DNA of 28,723 nt from Thermoflexia bacterium. Lineage in GTDB: Bacteria; Chloroflexota; Anaerolineae; B4-G1; SLSP01. The notes beneath the pieces are model-generated. The model had not been told where the DNA came from and made no database searches. It saw only the letters and a program-made list of their open reading frames with translations. The position numbers and the translations under genes are program-made. The DNA is taken from assembly GCA_030605705.1 (NCBI GenBank), contig JAUWHU010000344.1:1-28723 (forward strand), in the 5' to 3' direction. Shown piece after piece: positions 15,618 through 22,492 of the stretch; the stretch's first letter is position 1; every line of letters begins with the position of its first letter.

Positions 15618-16406
15618 ATGTCTGAAACGACGATAGTTGACATTAATATTCCCAATGCCGGGCGGGTTTACGACTATGTATTGGGAGGCAGCCACAACTT
15701 TGAATCCGATCGCCAGGCTGCCGAATATATGATCAGTCTGGTACCCTCAACTCGCAAGTGGGTGCGTATGTTGCGCATGTTCTTGAACGAGGCCACCCAC
15801 CGGTTGTCCGAAGAAGGATTTGAGCAGTTTCTGGACCTTGCTTCAGGCTTGCCCACCGCCGATCACATCCACCAATTGCTGCCTAATGCGTCGGTCGTCT
15901 ACACGGACAACGACCCTGTGACGGTAGCCTACTCTCAAGAGCTCATCGGGGATAACGAGAAGGTGCGTTACTTGGATGGCGACATCCGTAACGTAGCAGC
16001 CATTCTCAACTCTCCAACCATGGACGAATTTTTTGGAGCAGATCACAAGGTTGCTATTGGTTTCAATGCGGTGACGTGTTTCCTTTCCCATGAGGAGATC
16101 AAGCACATCATGAGCACCTTGTATGAATGGGCTGCTCCGGGTAGCAAAGTGTTTGCGAGCCTTGAGACGAAGCTGCCTGATGCCATGACGCCCAAGATGC
16201 AACAATTCGTGGATATGTTTGACCAGATGGGAAGCCCTTATCATTTTTTGACCTTAGAAGAGTGTCGAGAACTGATTAAGCCCTGGCAACTTGATGAGCA
16301 GGGCTTCCGTCCGCTCAGCGAATGGTTGGGCATCCAGGATCAGATCACAGAGGAAGATCGGGAAGACGTCGGACTGGAGTTCTACGGCGTGTTCCTGGTG
16401 AAATAA
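15618..16406 (+). CDS. SAM-dependent methyltransferase, Methyltransf_19 (DUF574) type
   Basis: The start ATG is preceded by AAGGAG at about 15606-15611. 262 residues, the usual size for the family. The N-terminus NIPNAGRVYDYVLGGSHNFESDRQAAE is the family signature (RVYDYxLGGxxNFxxDR). The SAM-binding part reads FLDLASGLPTADHIHQLLP, then VVYTDNDPVTVAYSQELI with the acidic residue after the second strand, and YLDGDIRN. The family is mainly known from actinobacteria, and its substrate is not established. It is cytoplasmic. The gene stands alone between two repeat clusters, separated from the receptors by the RsbR-like gene. A link to sensory signalling is possible but rests on position only. The family assignment is firm; the function is not known. 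Confidence 0.85.
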   Translation: MSETTIVDINIPNAGRVYDYVLGGSHNFESDRQAAEYMISLVPSTRKWVRMLRMFLNEATHRLSEEGFEQFLDLASGLPTADHIHQLLPNASVVYTDNDPVTVAYSQELIGDNEKVRYLDGDIRNVAAILNSPTMDEFFGADHKVAIGFNAVTCFLSHEEIKHIMSTLYEWAAPGSKVFASLETKLPDAMTPKMQQFVDMFDQMGSPYHFLTLEECRELIKPWQLDEQGFRPLSEWLGIQDQITEEDREDVGLEFYGVFLVK

Positions 16407-16419
16407 TCGTAAGTGTTCA

Positions 16420-16470
16420 GACCTCCGAGGTTTTGACGTAAAAGGACACATTTCGCAAACCTCGGAGGTC
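16420..16470. repeat. Inverted pair of GACCTCCGAGGT palindromes after the methyltransferase gene
   Basis: GACCTCCGAGGTTT (16420-16433) and AAACCTCGGAGGTC (16457-16470) are perfect 14-bp inverted repeats separated by 23 bases, beginning 14 bases after the methyltransferase stop. Each arm is itself palindromic, a REPIN-like layout. In RNA the long stem could shield the 3' end of the methyltransferase message. No U-tract follows. Confidence 0.75.
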
Positions 16471-16492
16471 GGGGATAGAAAATAAGGGGCGG

Positions 16493-16643
16493 CAAGTTAG
16501 TTCGACAATGTTATATTAGACCTCCGAGGTCTACAAATGCGCTATCAATCTGTCAAACAGCAGTTCTTAGGAGATTTTTGTCATACAGAACTGTTCCTAA
16601 AAGACCTCTGAGGTCTATCTTGAATGTGACATTGTCAAGTTAG
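16493..16643. mobile_element. Second MITE-like element with paired AGACCTC palindromes
   Basis: An octamer direct repeat CAAGTTAG (16493-16500 and 16636-16643) encloses about 135 bp. Near its ends are GACAATGT (16504-16511) and ACATTGTC (16629-16636). Inside are AGACCTCCGAGGTCT (16518-16532) and AGACCTCTGAGGTCT (16602-16616), followed by CTACAAAT and preceding CTATC respectively. Both flanks match the core of the element at 14845-15001. The outer arms of the two elements differ, so the shared core may be the real unit. Confidence 0.5.
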
Positions 16644-16673
16644 GCACTCATCAGTTGTTTTTTTTGTGCAGCG

Positions 16674-16965
16674 AGCAAGAATTTCACCACGGACCGAAGG
16701 TGTGGGCAGGCAGTGCTCATAGACGGAACACGGAGTTTTTTTGAGTTACCGGTTCCTTCTCCGTGGTTATGTCCCTCTTGGTTCCGGTTAGGCGCTTAAC
16801 AATCAAGTCCTGGCACAAAAAACAAGAATTTTACCACGGAGCGTAGTATGGGCAGGCAGTGCCCATTGACACAGAGAGCGCAGAGATTTTCTTCTTTGTT
16901 TTTCTCGGCGTTCTCAGCGTTCTCTGCGGTAAAGACCCCTTTTGGTTCTGGTTTGTCCAGGTTAG
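16674..16965. repeat. Tandem duplicated ACCACGGA repeat elements
   Basis: Two diverged copies (about 16674-16793 and 16820-16965) share, in order, CAAGAATTTxACCACGGA, a GGGCAGGCAGTGC hairpin (TGGGCA/TGCCCA in copy two), an ACGGAG or GCAGAG box, a T-rich stretch, an inverted CTCCGTGGT or CTCTGCGGT arm, and CCCTCTTGGTTCCGGTTAGG-like ends. In copy one, ACCACGGA (16686-16693) and TCCGTGGT (16760-16767) pair perfectly. Similar non-coding repeats with ACCACGGAG/ACACAGAG words occur in several bacterial phyla; this is recalled, not searched. Confidence 0.65.
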
Positions 16966-16991
16966 GTATCTGCCTCGAAAATAAACTGTCC

Positions 16992-17043
16992 GTAGTAGCG
17001 ACTGAAGTCGCTGGCGACGCTGAACGACTAAAGTCATTACTAC
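16992..17043. repeat. GTAGTAGCGACT hairpin repeat
   Basis: GTAGTA (16992-16997) and TACTAC (17038-17043) bracket an inner palindrome AGCGACT-GA-AGTCGCT (16997-17012) and a second small one, GACTAAAGTC (17026-17035). The 52-bp nested palindrome looks like a short repeat unit rather than a regulatory site of a neighbouring gene. Confidence 0.6.
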
Positions 17044-17100
17044 AAGTCATTTTCGTCCTTGGTGGTGTGTAAACACTCGTGACAACTTCTCAATAATTCG

Positions 17101-17179
17101 AGGTAGCTCGGGCCGGTCTGGTGGCTCTCGGTCGGCGTAAGTTTTGGGCAGGATACCCAAATGAGACCGGCCCCTACCT
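17101..17179. repeat. Bulged inverted repeat AGGTAG..GGGCCGGTCT
   Basis: AGGTAGCTCGGGCCGGTCT (17101-17119) pairs with AGACCGGCCCCTACCT (17164-17179), apart from a 3-base bulge. An inner TTTGGG/CCCAAA hairpin lies at 17143-17161. It is followed at once by the perfect palindrome TGCCAATTGGCA (17179-17190). Probably another miniature repeat. Confidence 0.6.
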
Positions 17180-17203
17180 GCCAATTGGCACTACTTTAAA
17201 TCG

Positions 17204-17217
17204 CGGCTACTGAGCCG
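17204..17217 (-). terminator. Possible weak terminator downstream of relA
   Basis: Read on the minus strand, 20 bases after the relA stop, CGGCT-CAGT-AGCCG forms a 5-bp stem with a 4-base loop, followed by CGATTTAAAG. The stem is short and the T-run only three bases, so it is at best a weak intrinsic terminator. Confidence 0.3.
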
Positions 17218-17237
17218 TATTGATTTAATCACCGTTC

Positions 17238-19397
17238 CTAAATGGTGCGCCGCACGTCAATGACGTTGCGGATCTGCTCGATATTTCTCAGCACATGGTT
17301 CAGCTTGCTTAGACTGGGAACCTCCAGCGTGACGTAGATAGGCACCACGTTATAGCGGTCTCGCTTCCCGGTTTTCAGAGAGGAAATATCAATCCCCTCA
17401 TCGGACATCACGGTGGAGATGTCCGAGTACAGCCGGGAGCGCTTGTAAGCCATGATCACCACCTGGACAGGGAAAGTCGCCTCTCGCCGGCCCCACGCCA
17501 ACTCGATCAGGCGCTCAGGTTCCTCACGCTCCAGGCGCAAGATGTTGGGACAACTGCGCCGGTGGATGGTAACTCCCCTCCCGCGCGTGACGTAGCCGAT
17601 GATCTTCTCCCCCGGCAGCGGGCGACAACAACCAGCGACGCGTGTCAGCAAGTCCCCCGTTCCTTGAACGTTGACGCTGGCCTCGACTGTAGGAGGGGGC
17701 GGGGGTTTTTGTTCCTCGGCATCGGGCAGTTCCGCCTCTTCCTTATCCCGACAGCGCAGCACATCTTCGACGCGGTTCACGATGCGCTCGCCTGTCACCT
17801 CGCCGATCCCCACCGCTACCAGGAAATCGTCACGCCGAGAGTAGCGCTTGGCGAAGAAGTCCGCCACCTCCTCGATAGTAAAAACCAGTCCCAGACGCTT
17901 GAGCTCGCGCTCCACGATCGAGCGGCCCCGGGTGATATTCTCCTCACGGCTCTGCTGGCGGAACCACTGCTTGATCTTCTGGCGGGCGCGAGCAGTCTTC
18001 GCGAATCCCAGCTCAGCATTGAGCCAGTCACGGCTCGGCCCGCCGGTGCGTCCGGTGACGATCTTGACCCGGTCACCGTTTTTCAGCCGGTAGCCCAGCG
18101 CCGTCCAGGTCCCGTTGACCTCCGCTCCACGGCAACGATGTCCAATATCCGTGTGAATCTGGTAGGCAAAATCCACCGGCGTGGCCCCGGCCGGCAAGTC
18201 AATGATCTTACCTTTAGGGGTGAAAACGTAAACGCGGTCATCGAAGATGTCGGAACGCACTTCCTCGAGAAGCAGGCTGCCCTCCTCAGTCTCCTGCAAC
18301 AATTCCCGCACGCCCTGGCGCATCTGGGTGATATACTCCACCATCCGCTCGCTGACCTGGGCGTGTTGTTCCTTGTAGCGCCAGTGGGTCGCCGCCACAC
18401 CAAACTCAGCGATGTGGTTCATCTCTGGAGTGCGGATTTGGATCTCCAGAGGCCTGCCATCCTCGCCAATCACGGCGGTGTGCAGGCTCTGGTAGCCGTT
18501 AGTCTTGGGGTTGGCGATATAATCGTCGAATTCACCCGGCACCGGCGTCCACAGACGGTGCGCCACCCCCAGTACCTGATAACATTGGGGTTCGGTCTCG
18601 ACGATCACCCGCAGGCCCTCAGCGTCGTAAATCTGGGAGAACGGCACATCCTTGCGCCGCATTTTGAGGTAGATGCTGTAGATATGCTTGGGACGTCCTT
18701 TGATCTCTCCCGTCAGGCCCTCCTGGGCCAGCGACTGGTGCAGCAGTTTGATGTGACGAGTCAGCCGCGCTTGCCGCGCCTCCTTACGGGCATCCAACAG
18801 CTGCGCCAGTTCCCCATACATTTCGGGATTCAGAACCCGAAATGCCAGGTCCTCCAGCTCGGCTTTCCAGCGCCAGATGCCCAGGCGATTTGCCAGCGGG
18901 GCGAAGATCTCCGCCGTCTCCCGAGCCATGCGCCGTTGCTCTGCAGAAGGCAAAGTAGCGAGGGTACGCATTTTATAGAGGCGGTCGGCGAGTTTGATGA
19001 AAATGACCCGCACGTCATCCACCGCCATCGCGATGAACACCTTACGCAGGCTCTCCAGCTCCTGGAGATCGCGGGAACGCTCCCCCTCCTGCTGCACACG
19101 CTGTTCGACATCTCCCAGCCTGGCGACTCCCTCCACCAGAGTCGCAACCTCAGCGCCGAACTGCTCACGCAATTGTTCGGGGGTCGCCGGCGCGTCGTGC
19201 AGGAGTCCGGCAGCGATCACCGCCGGTCCGAGGTGTAACTCGGCCAGGAGGTACGCCACGTGGAGTGGTTGCCGGGCGTCCGCCCCCCCGGCAAAATCGT
19301 AGGCGCGGCGAAGCAAGTCGCGGGCTTCGGTCGCCGCGACGCCGTCGGGGAGGTGGGCGAGGATGTCGTCAATGGTGATTTGGGGTGGTTTGGTCAT
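17238..19397 (-). CDS. relA: RelA/SpoT-family (p)ppGpp synthetase with degenerate hydrolase domain
   Basis: 719 residues, full length for the long RSH family. The start is the ATG at 19397; its ribosome binding site is weak. In order: HD domain (about 20-170), synthetase (about 230-345), TGS (388-450), a helical part, a conserved-cysteine module (CC at 590-591, H612, C616) and an ACT domain (643-717). The synthetase retains GRPKHIYSIYLKM, GYQSLHT (301-307) and LEIQIRT. It carries EFDD (289-292), the EXDD form typical of synthetase-only RelA rather than the RXKD of bifunctional Rel. Hydrolase residues are missing. Gln43 replaces the first metal-binding His, HDAPAT (67-72) replaces HDxxED, and Lys142 replaces the catalytic Asn in KLADRLxNM. 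It makes the stringent-response alarmone from ATP and GTP/GDP, probably at ribosomes. The gene is isolated and faces away from the glycan locus. Confidence 0.93.
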   Translation of the reverse strand: MTKPPQITIDDILAHLPDGVAATEARDLLRRAYDFAGGADARQPLHVAYLLAELHLGPAVIAAGLLHDAPATPEQLREQFGAEVATLVEGVARLGDVEQRVQQEGERSRDLQELESLRKVFIAMAVDDVRVIFIKLADRLYKMRTLATLPSAEQRRMARETAEIFAPLANRLGIWRWKAELEDLAFRVLNPEMYGELAQLLDARKEARQARLTRHIKLLHQSLAQEGLTGEIKGRPKHIYSIYLKMRRKDVPFSQIYDAEGLRVIVETEPQCYQVLGVAHRLWTPVPGEFDDYIANPKTNGYQSLHTAVIGEDGRPLEIQIRTPEMNHIAEFGVAATHWRYKEQHAQVSERMVEYITQMRQGVRELLQETEEGSLLLEEVRSDIFDDRVYVFTPKGKIIDLPAGATPVDFAYQIHTDIGHRCRGAEVNGTWTALGYRLKNGDRVKIVTGRTGGPSRDWLNAELGFAKTARARQKIKQWFRQQSREENITRGRSIVERELKRLGLVFTIEEVADFFAKRYSRRDDFLVAVGIGEVTGERIVNRVEDVLRCRDKEEAELPDAEEQKPPPPPTVEASVNVQGTGDLLTRVAGCCRPLPGEKIIGYVTRGRGVTIHRRSCPNILRLEREEPERLIELAWGRREATFPVQVVIMAYKRSRLYSDISTVMSDEGIDISSLKTGKRDRYNVVPIYVTLEVPSLSKLNHVLRNIEQIRNVIDVRRTI

Positions 19398-19717
19398 GAT
19401 TTCTCAATCACATACCCTCATTGTCATTTTTCTGCCGCGCCATCAGATTCTGGACGAAATGAGTTCAACGCAAATCCTATCGCTTGTGGAAACAGAAAGC
19501 TAAAGTTAAGTTAGTGTCACCCGGTTTTCGCAATTTTCCAGCTGCCGCTTTCGGTGGGACGACAGATCTCTCAGAGCCATCCAAAAAGGGGTGTGGAGGG
19601 GAGGCAAACGTGCGTTCTCAATCCTCTAAAATGGATGCGGGGTGGGAAGTCAAAAACTCGTCCCGAAATTGCGGAAACTAAAATACACCAACGAAGTTAA
19701 AAGACCACTACTCGAAG
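19398..19717. other. 320-base intergenic gap with no recognised feature
   Basis: Lies between the relA 5' end and the 3' end of the nucleotidyltransferase gene. No credible gene, RNA gene or strong terminator was found. Two direct CGAAGTTA words (19692-19699 and 19713-19720) occur near the nucleotidyltransferase stop. The relA promoter must be here, but no convincing -35/-10 pair was recognised. Confidence 0.5.
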
Positions 19718-20497
19718 TTAGGCGTAAAGAGCTAATGCACGTTTCAAACCATCATACGTTCCAATGTCTACATAGCAACCATCTTCAAAGGGTAAACCTT
19801 TTACACGCAAACCACGCTCCAGAGCCAGATCAAAAAAACTTCCTAAAACAACCTCGCCTGGATATTCAGCCTCAGTCTCCAGAGTTTCATGCATTAGCTG
19901 CATGAACCGCCCATCCCAGCAAGCAATACCCCACAACCATTCCAGGTTCGTCTTGGCCGGCTTATCAATGTGCCGAATTACATTGTAATGTTCATCAATT
20001 GCAATCATCCCAAACCTGGAAGAATCATGTGTGTGAAACAAGCCTAACGTCAGGTTTGCCTGCCACTCTTGGTGAGCCTGGAGCAGCTTACGGAAAGCAT
20101 CATGAGGTTCTACCACCGTATCGGGCATCCCCATCACAATAGTCTCATCTCCTTGAAGCCAGGGATAGATCAAATTGATGGCAAGGGGCATACCTTGTAA
20201 TCGCTCCTGGAACAGATAGGTAATATGTACACCGTAAACACGCCCATTGCCATAATAGCTCATAATATCGTACTTGCCACGACCAAGGACAAAGAAAAAG
20301 CGACGCACCCCACCAGTGATCATGTTTTCAACAAGATATTGACTAATGACTTTGGGGCGTTTCTCTAACCGGCCGTCAATCTCAATTTGCTGGTATCCAA
20401 CAGGGAACAGCTCTTTCGCATTAGGATAAGGGAATAAGCGATTACCCTGCCCGGCCGCCGGAATCACTCCGACCACCTTGGCTTGATTCTCAGACAT
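19718..20497 (-). CDS. Sugar-1-phosphate nucleotidyltransferase-like protein
   Basis: About 259 residues from the ATG at 20497. An in-frame TTG at 20515, overlapping the previous stop and preceded by GGTGGAG, is a real alternative and would add six residues. The N-terminus VVGVIPAAGQGNRLFPYPNAKELFPVG is the nucleotide-binding signature (AAGxGxRL...KxLxPV) of the NTP_transferase family that joins sugar-1-phosphates to nucleoside triphosphates. GMPDTVVEP sits where these enzymes have their GDxx metal site, with Met-Pro before the Asp. YVDIGTYDGLKRAL closes the domain. Such enzymes supply activated sugars to glycosyltransferases, consistent with the upstream glycan genes. Without a LbH or pyrophosphorylase-specific C-terminus the sugar cannot be named. 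Confidence 0.82.
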   Translation of the reverse strand: MSENQAKVVGVIPAAGQGNRLFPYPNAKELFPVGYQQIEIDGRLEKRPKVISQYLVENMITGGVRRFFFVLGRGKYDIMSYYGNGRVYGVHITYLFQERLQGMPLAINLIYPWLQGDETIVMGMPDTVVEPHDAFRKLLQAHQEWQANLTLGLFHTHDSSRFGMIAIDEHYNVIRHIDKPAKTNLEWLWGIACWDGRFMQLMHETLETEAEYPGEVVLGSFFDLALERGLRVKGLPFEDGCYVDIGTYDGLKRALALYA

Positions 20498-20511
20498 AAT
20501 TCGCCTTGGTT

Positions 20512-21006
20512 TCAAGGATGTAGCTCCACCAATTCACCAACATCCACCACTCTCTGATCACCCACAGAGATCACTAAAGGAGTACCATTTTTTACATCGC
20601 GGGCCATGATAGAATTCACCGGACTCCATAAAATGATAACATATTTACCTGGAGGAACATCCGTAATTACAAAACGACCATACGCATCAGTAACGCTACT
20701 TGGAGCCACAGAAGGATCCAAACCAAAAAGGGGAGTCTCTTCATCCGCTCCAATCGGCGTGCCTAAAAATACCTCGACGCTGGCCATGGGCTTTCCTACC
20801 GTCTCAATAATCACAGAGCCAATGACTATGCCGGTACCGGGCTGCGGAGTCGGCACAAATAGAGGCAACACCACTTCCTCGGTAGGGATAGGGCTCTCTA
20901 ACGGAGAAGTCGAAGGCTGCAGTGGGGATGTCGTGGTATGCTCGCCATTACACCCGGTAAAGATCCAAAGTATCACCACCATCAAGAGCCAATACACACG
21001 TTTCAT
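20512..21006 (-). CDS. Lipoprotein with carboxypeptidase-regulatory-like domain
   Basis: The ATG at 21006 is chosen because GAGGAG lies 7 bases upstream on the minus strand. The in-frame GTG at 21021 would put that site inside the gene. About 164 residues. A hydrophobic signal segment (YWLLMVVILWIFTGC) ends in the lipobox FTGC. A Ser/Thr/Pro-rich linker (about 20 to 55) follows, then a beta-sandwich resembling CarboxypepD_reg: GIVIGSVIIETVGKPMASVEVFLG...VTDAYGRFVITDVPPGKYVIILWSP. It is probably tethered to the outer face of the membrane. It follows the secreted repeat protein and precedes the nucleotidyltransferase; all three may share a transcript, with a hairpin between the first two. The binding partner is unknown. 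Confidence 0.78.
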   Translation of the reverse strand: MKRVYWLLMVVILWIFTGCNGEHTTTSPLQPSTSPLESPIPTEEVVLPLFVPTPQPGTGIVIGSVIIETVGKPMASVEVFLGTPIGADEETPLFGLDPSVAPSSVTDAYGRFVITDVPPGKYVIILWSPVNSIMARDVKNGTPLVISVGDQRVVDVGELVELHP

Positions 21007-21032
21007 CTTGGGTCTCCTCACTATTCACACAA

Positions 21033-21063
21033 TAAGGGCCGCCAGCACCACCAGCGGCCCTTA
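21033..21063 (-). terminator. 10-bp GC-rich hairpin after the secreted repeat-protein gene
   Basis: TAAGGGCCGC (21033-21042) and GCGGCCCTTA (21054-21063) form a perfect 10-bp stem with an 11-base loop, 34 bases downstream of the stop of the minus-strand gene at 21097. On that strand the stem ends in CTTATTGTGTG, with no long T-run. It is more likely a partial terminator or 3' stabiliser, lowering expression of the lipoprotein gene relative to the repeat protein, than a full stop. Confidence 0.6.
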
Positions 21064-21096
21064 CAATCATCAAAACGTCATTGCATAAAAAATGCC

Positions 21097-22389
21097 TTAG
21101 GGCACAACAATGGCGTTATAGGCTAACAGCCAGTCCTCACTCGCCGTATTGCTGATTTGGTTCTCGTTCACGACACAAACGATATCCTGGCCAGCTGTAA
21201 GCACAGCGGAACCGTTAAACCCATCGCTCAGGCCAGTCGTATTGGGCTGATAGAACAGAGCTGTTCCGTTAGCCGGGACACCGGTAACCTCCTCAGTCGC
21301 ACCATTGGAGTAAGTGATGGTGATGTCCGTGGCTGAAGAGCCGATGTTCTGACAAGTTATGCTGGTGCTGTAGTTGTAGTAACCCTTCAACACGATGGGA
21401 GCATTAGCCATCATCCCACCACCAGCAAAGCCGGAGTAAGAAGCCGCACGATTGGCTGTCCCCTCCTCATTGATGATAGCTATGATTGGCTCACCATCAC
21501 TCTCAATCTTGGCGGAGCCAATCCAGTTGGTCGGCACACCCTCGTTGGGAGTATAGAACAGGGTAGAAGAACCGATAGCGACTGTCTTCGTAACCACCGT
21601 GCCATCAGAATAGCTCACAGCTACCTCAGTACTGGCTGTCCCCAGGTTCTGCACCGTCAGAGCGGTATTGAAGCCGTAGTAGCCGTTCATCAAGACAGGG
21701 GCATAAGCCACAATCGTTCCACTGCCAAAGGGATTATAGGAATAGAGCTGACTGCTGCCCTTCCAGATATCAACGACCGCCGCGACTGCACCAGTCGCCG
21801 AGATCTTGGCACTGTAGATACCATCAGTGGCCAAGTTGCCCTGATCAAAATTAACCGAGGCATAGGCAGGTACAGCCAGCTCGTTAAATGTTTCCACAGG
21901 CGTGCTGTTGCCCGGCTCGAAGATCTCCACCGTGACATCAACGGGATTGGCGGTGGTGTTTTGCACCACAAGGTTCGTGGTGAACCCATAGTAGTTCTTG
22001 TACACACCAGGTGCGTACAATTCATCCCCGACATCACCACTGGCGAAGCCGCTGTATGAAGCAGCACTCGTCACACCAGTCATGTTTGCCACAGCCGCAA
22101 CTTCTTTATCACAGGAAATCACACTCGAATACTGACCATTCGTGATGGAAAGCCCCCCCACATATACAAAGTAGCTGCCGTCTCCAGGAACAGTGAAATC
22201 CGCGCTGGTGTAAGTAGGTGTGCCAGTCGCATCGTACAGGGAGAAGACACACGTGGCATCCACTGCACCCATGTTCTGCACTGTGAACGCGCTATTATAG
22301 GGGCCACCAGGGCCAGGCACCTGCGCGATCACAGGCATAGTCGTCACCAACAAAACGAACAACACCAAACCGACAATTGTTTTCCGCAT
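21097..22389 (-). CDS. Secreted protein with four ~100-residue beta repeats
   Basis: 430 residues. The start ATG has a strong AAGGAGG six bases upstream on the minus strand. Signal peptide of about 22 residues (IVGLVLFVLLVTTMPVIA). The rest is four tandem units at about 31-132, 133-236, 237-336 and 337-430. Each begins with YYGFxTxLxVQN or a variant, and each of the first three closes with a YAPVLMNG-like strand; the last repeat ends on the same strand (AYNAIVVP). Cysteines occur only in repeats one (C47, C93) and four (C346, C405), so the end repeats may be disulfide-stapled. Composition is Ala/Gly/Ser/Thr/Val-rich and almost Lys/Arg-free, suggesting a surface or matrix protein. There is no sortase motif, C-terminal anchor or known catalytic motif. 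No family was recognised. It has its own promoter-like site and is flanked by glycan genes. Confidence 0.8.
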   Translation of the reverse strand: MRKTIVGLVLFVLLVTTMPVIAQVPGPGGPYNSAFTVQNMGAVDATCVFSLYDATGTPTYTSADFTVPGDGSYFVYVGGLSITNGQYSSVISCDKEVAAVANMTGVTSAASYSGFASGDVGDELYAPGVYKNYYGFTTNLVVQNTTANPVDVTVEIFEPGNSTPVETFNELAVPAYASVNFDQGNLATDGIYSAKISATGAVAAVVDIWKGSSQLYSYNPFGSGTIVAYAPVLMNGYYGFNTALTVQNLGTASTEVAVSYSDGTVVTKTVAIGSSTLFYTPNEGVPTNWIGSAKIESDGEPIIAIINEEGTANRAASYSGFAGGGMMANAPIVLKGYYNYSTSITCQNIGSSATDITITYSNGATEEVTGVPANGTALFYQPNTTGLSDGFNGSAVLTAGQDIVCVVNENQISNTASEDWLLAYNAIVVP

Positions 22390-22445
22390 GACTTTCCTCC
22401 TTTGGAACTGATAAGTTTAAACACCTCTATCACTGAAACATTTAT

Positions 22446-22474
22446 ATTTTACCCTATCTATACTCCCAGAACAA
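22446..22474 (-). promoter_or_regulatory. Promoter for the secreted repeat-protein gene
   Basis: On the minus strand, TTGTTC (22469-22474) and TAAAAT (22446-22451, five of six match to TATAAT) are separated by exactly 17 bases. This places the start of transcription about 50 bases before the ATG at 22389. The -35 box matches the consensus at only three of six positions. Confidence 0.5.
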
Positions 22475-22492
22475 TACTCCCTATGGAGTATT
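22460..22492. promoter_or_regulatory. ATACTCCC repeats and hairpin around the -35 region
   Basis: ATACTCCC occurs directly at 22460-22467 and 22474-22481, and inverted (GGAGTATT) at 22485-22492. The last two form a perfect 8-bp stem, AATACTCC-CTAT-GGAGTATT (22473-22492), that contains the stop codon of the upstream membrane-protein gene. The copies surround the -35 box of the promoter at 22446-22474. This could be an operator, a terminator without a U-tract, or both. Confidence 0.45.

Larger units (their letters stand above)
16407..17237. other. 830-base gene-free, repeat-rich intergenic region
   Basis: The methyltransferase gene (+) and relA (-) converge on this region. It holds no credible gene: the short open frames lie within duplicated repeats and have no ribosome binding sites. 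It contains two palindrome pairs (16420-16470 and 16518-16616), a tandem pair of ACCACGGA elements (16674-16965), a GTAGTAGCGACT hairpin unit (16992-17043), a long GGGCCGGTCT inverted repeat (17101-17179), a TGCCAATTGGCA palindrome (17179-17190) and a small hairpin near the relA 3' end. Confidence 0.8.

Noticed and set aside
16420..16616. Regularly recurring AGACCTCCGAGGTCT as a CRISPR array
   Set aside because: The repeats are short palindromes in inverted pairs with unequal spacing (23 to 70 bases) and no cas genes nearby.
16796..17072. Short open frames on both strands (16796-17050 and 16848-17072)
   Set aside because: They are made of the ACCACGGA and GTAGTAGCGACT repeats and have no RBS or family resemblance.
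17562..19238. Long 558-codon open frame on the + strand opposite relA
   Set aside because: It lies wholly within the relA gene on the other strand. It has no recognisable domain or signal and no ribosome binding site, and relA has full-length family motifs.
19481..19905. Small + strand open frames (19484-19681 and 19642-19905)
   Set aside because: No RBS and no recognisable sequence. The second overlaps the 3' end of the nucleotidyltransferase gene on the other strand.
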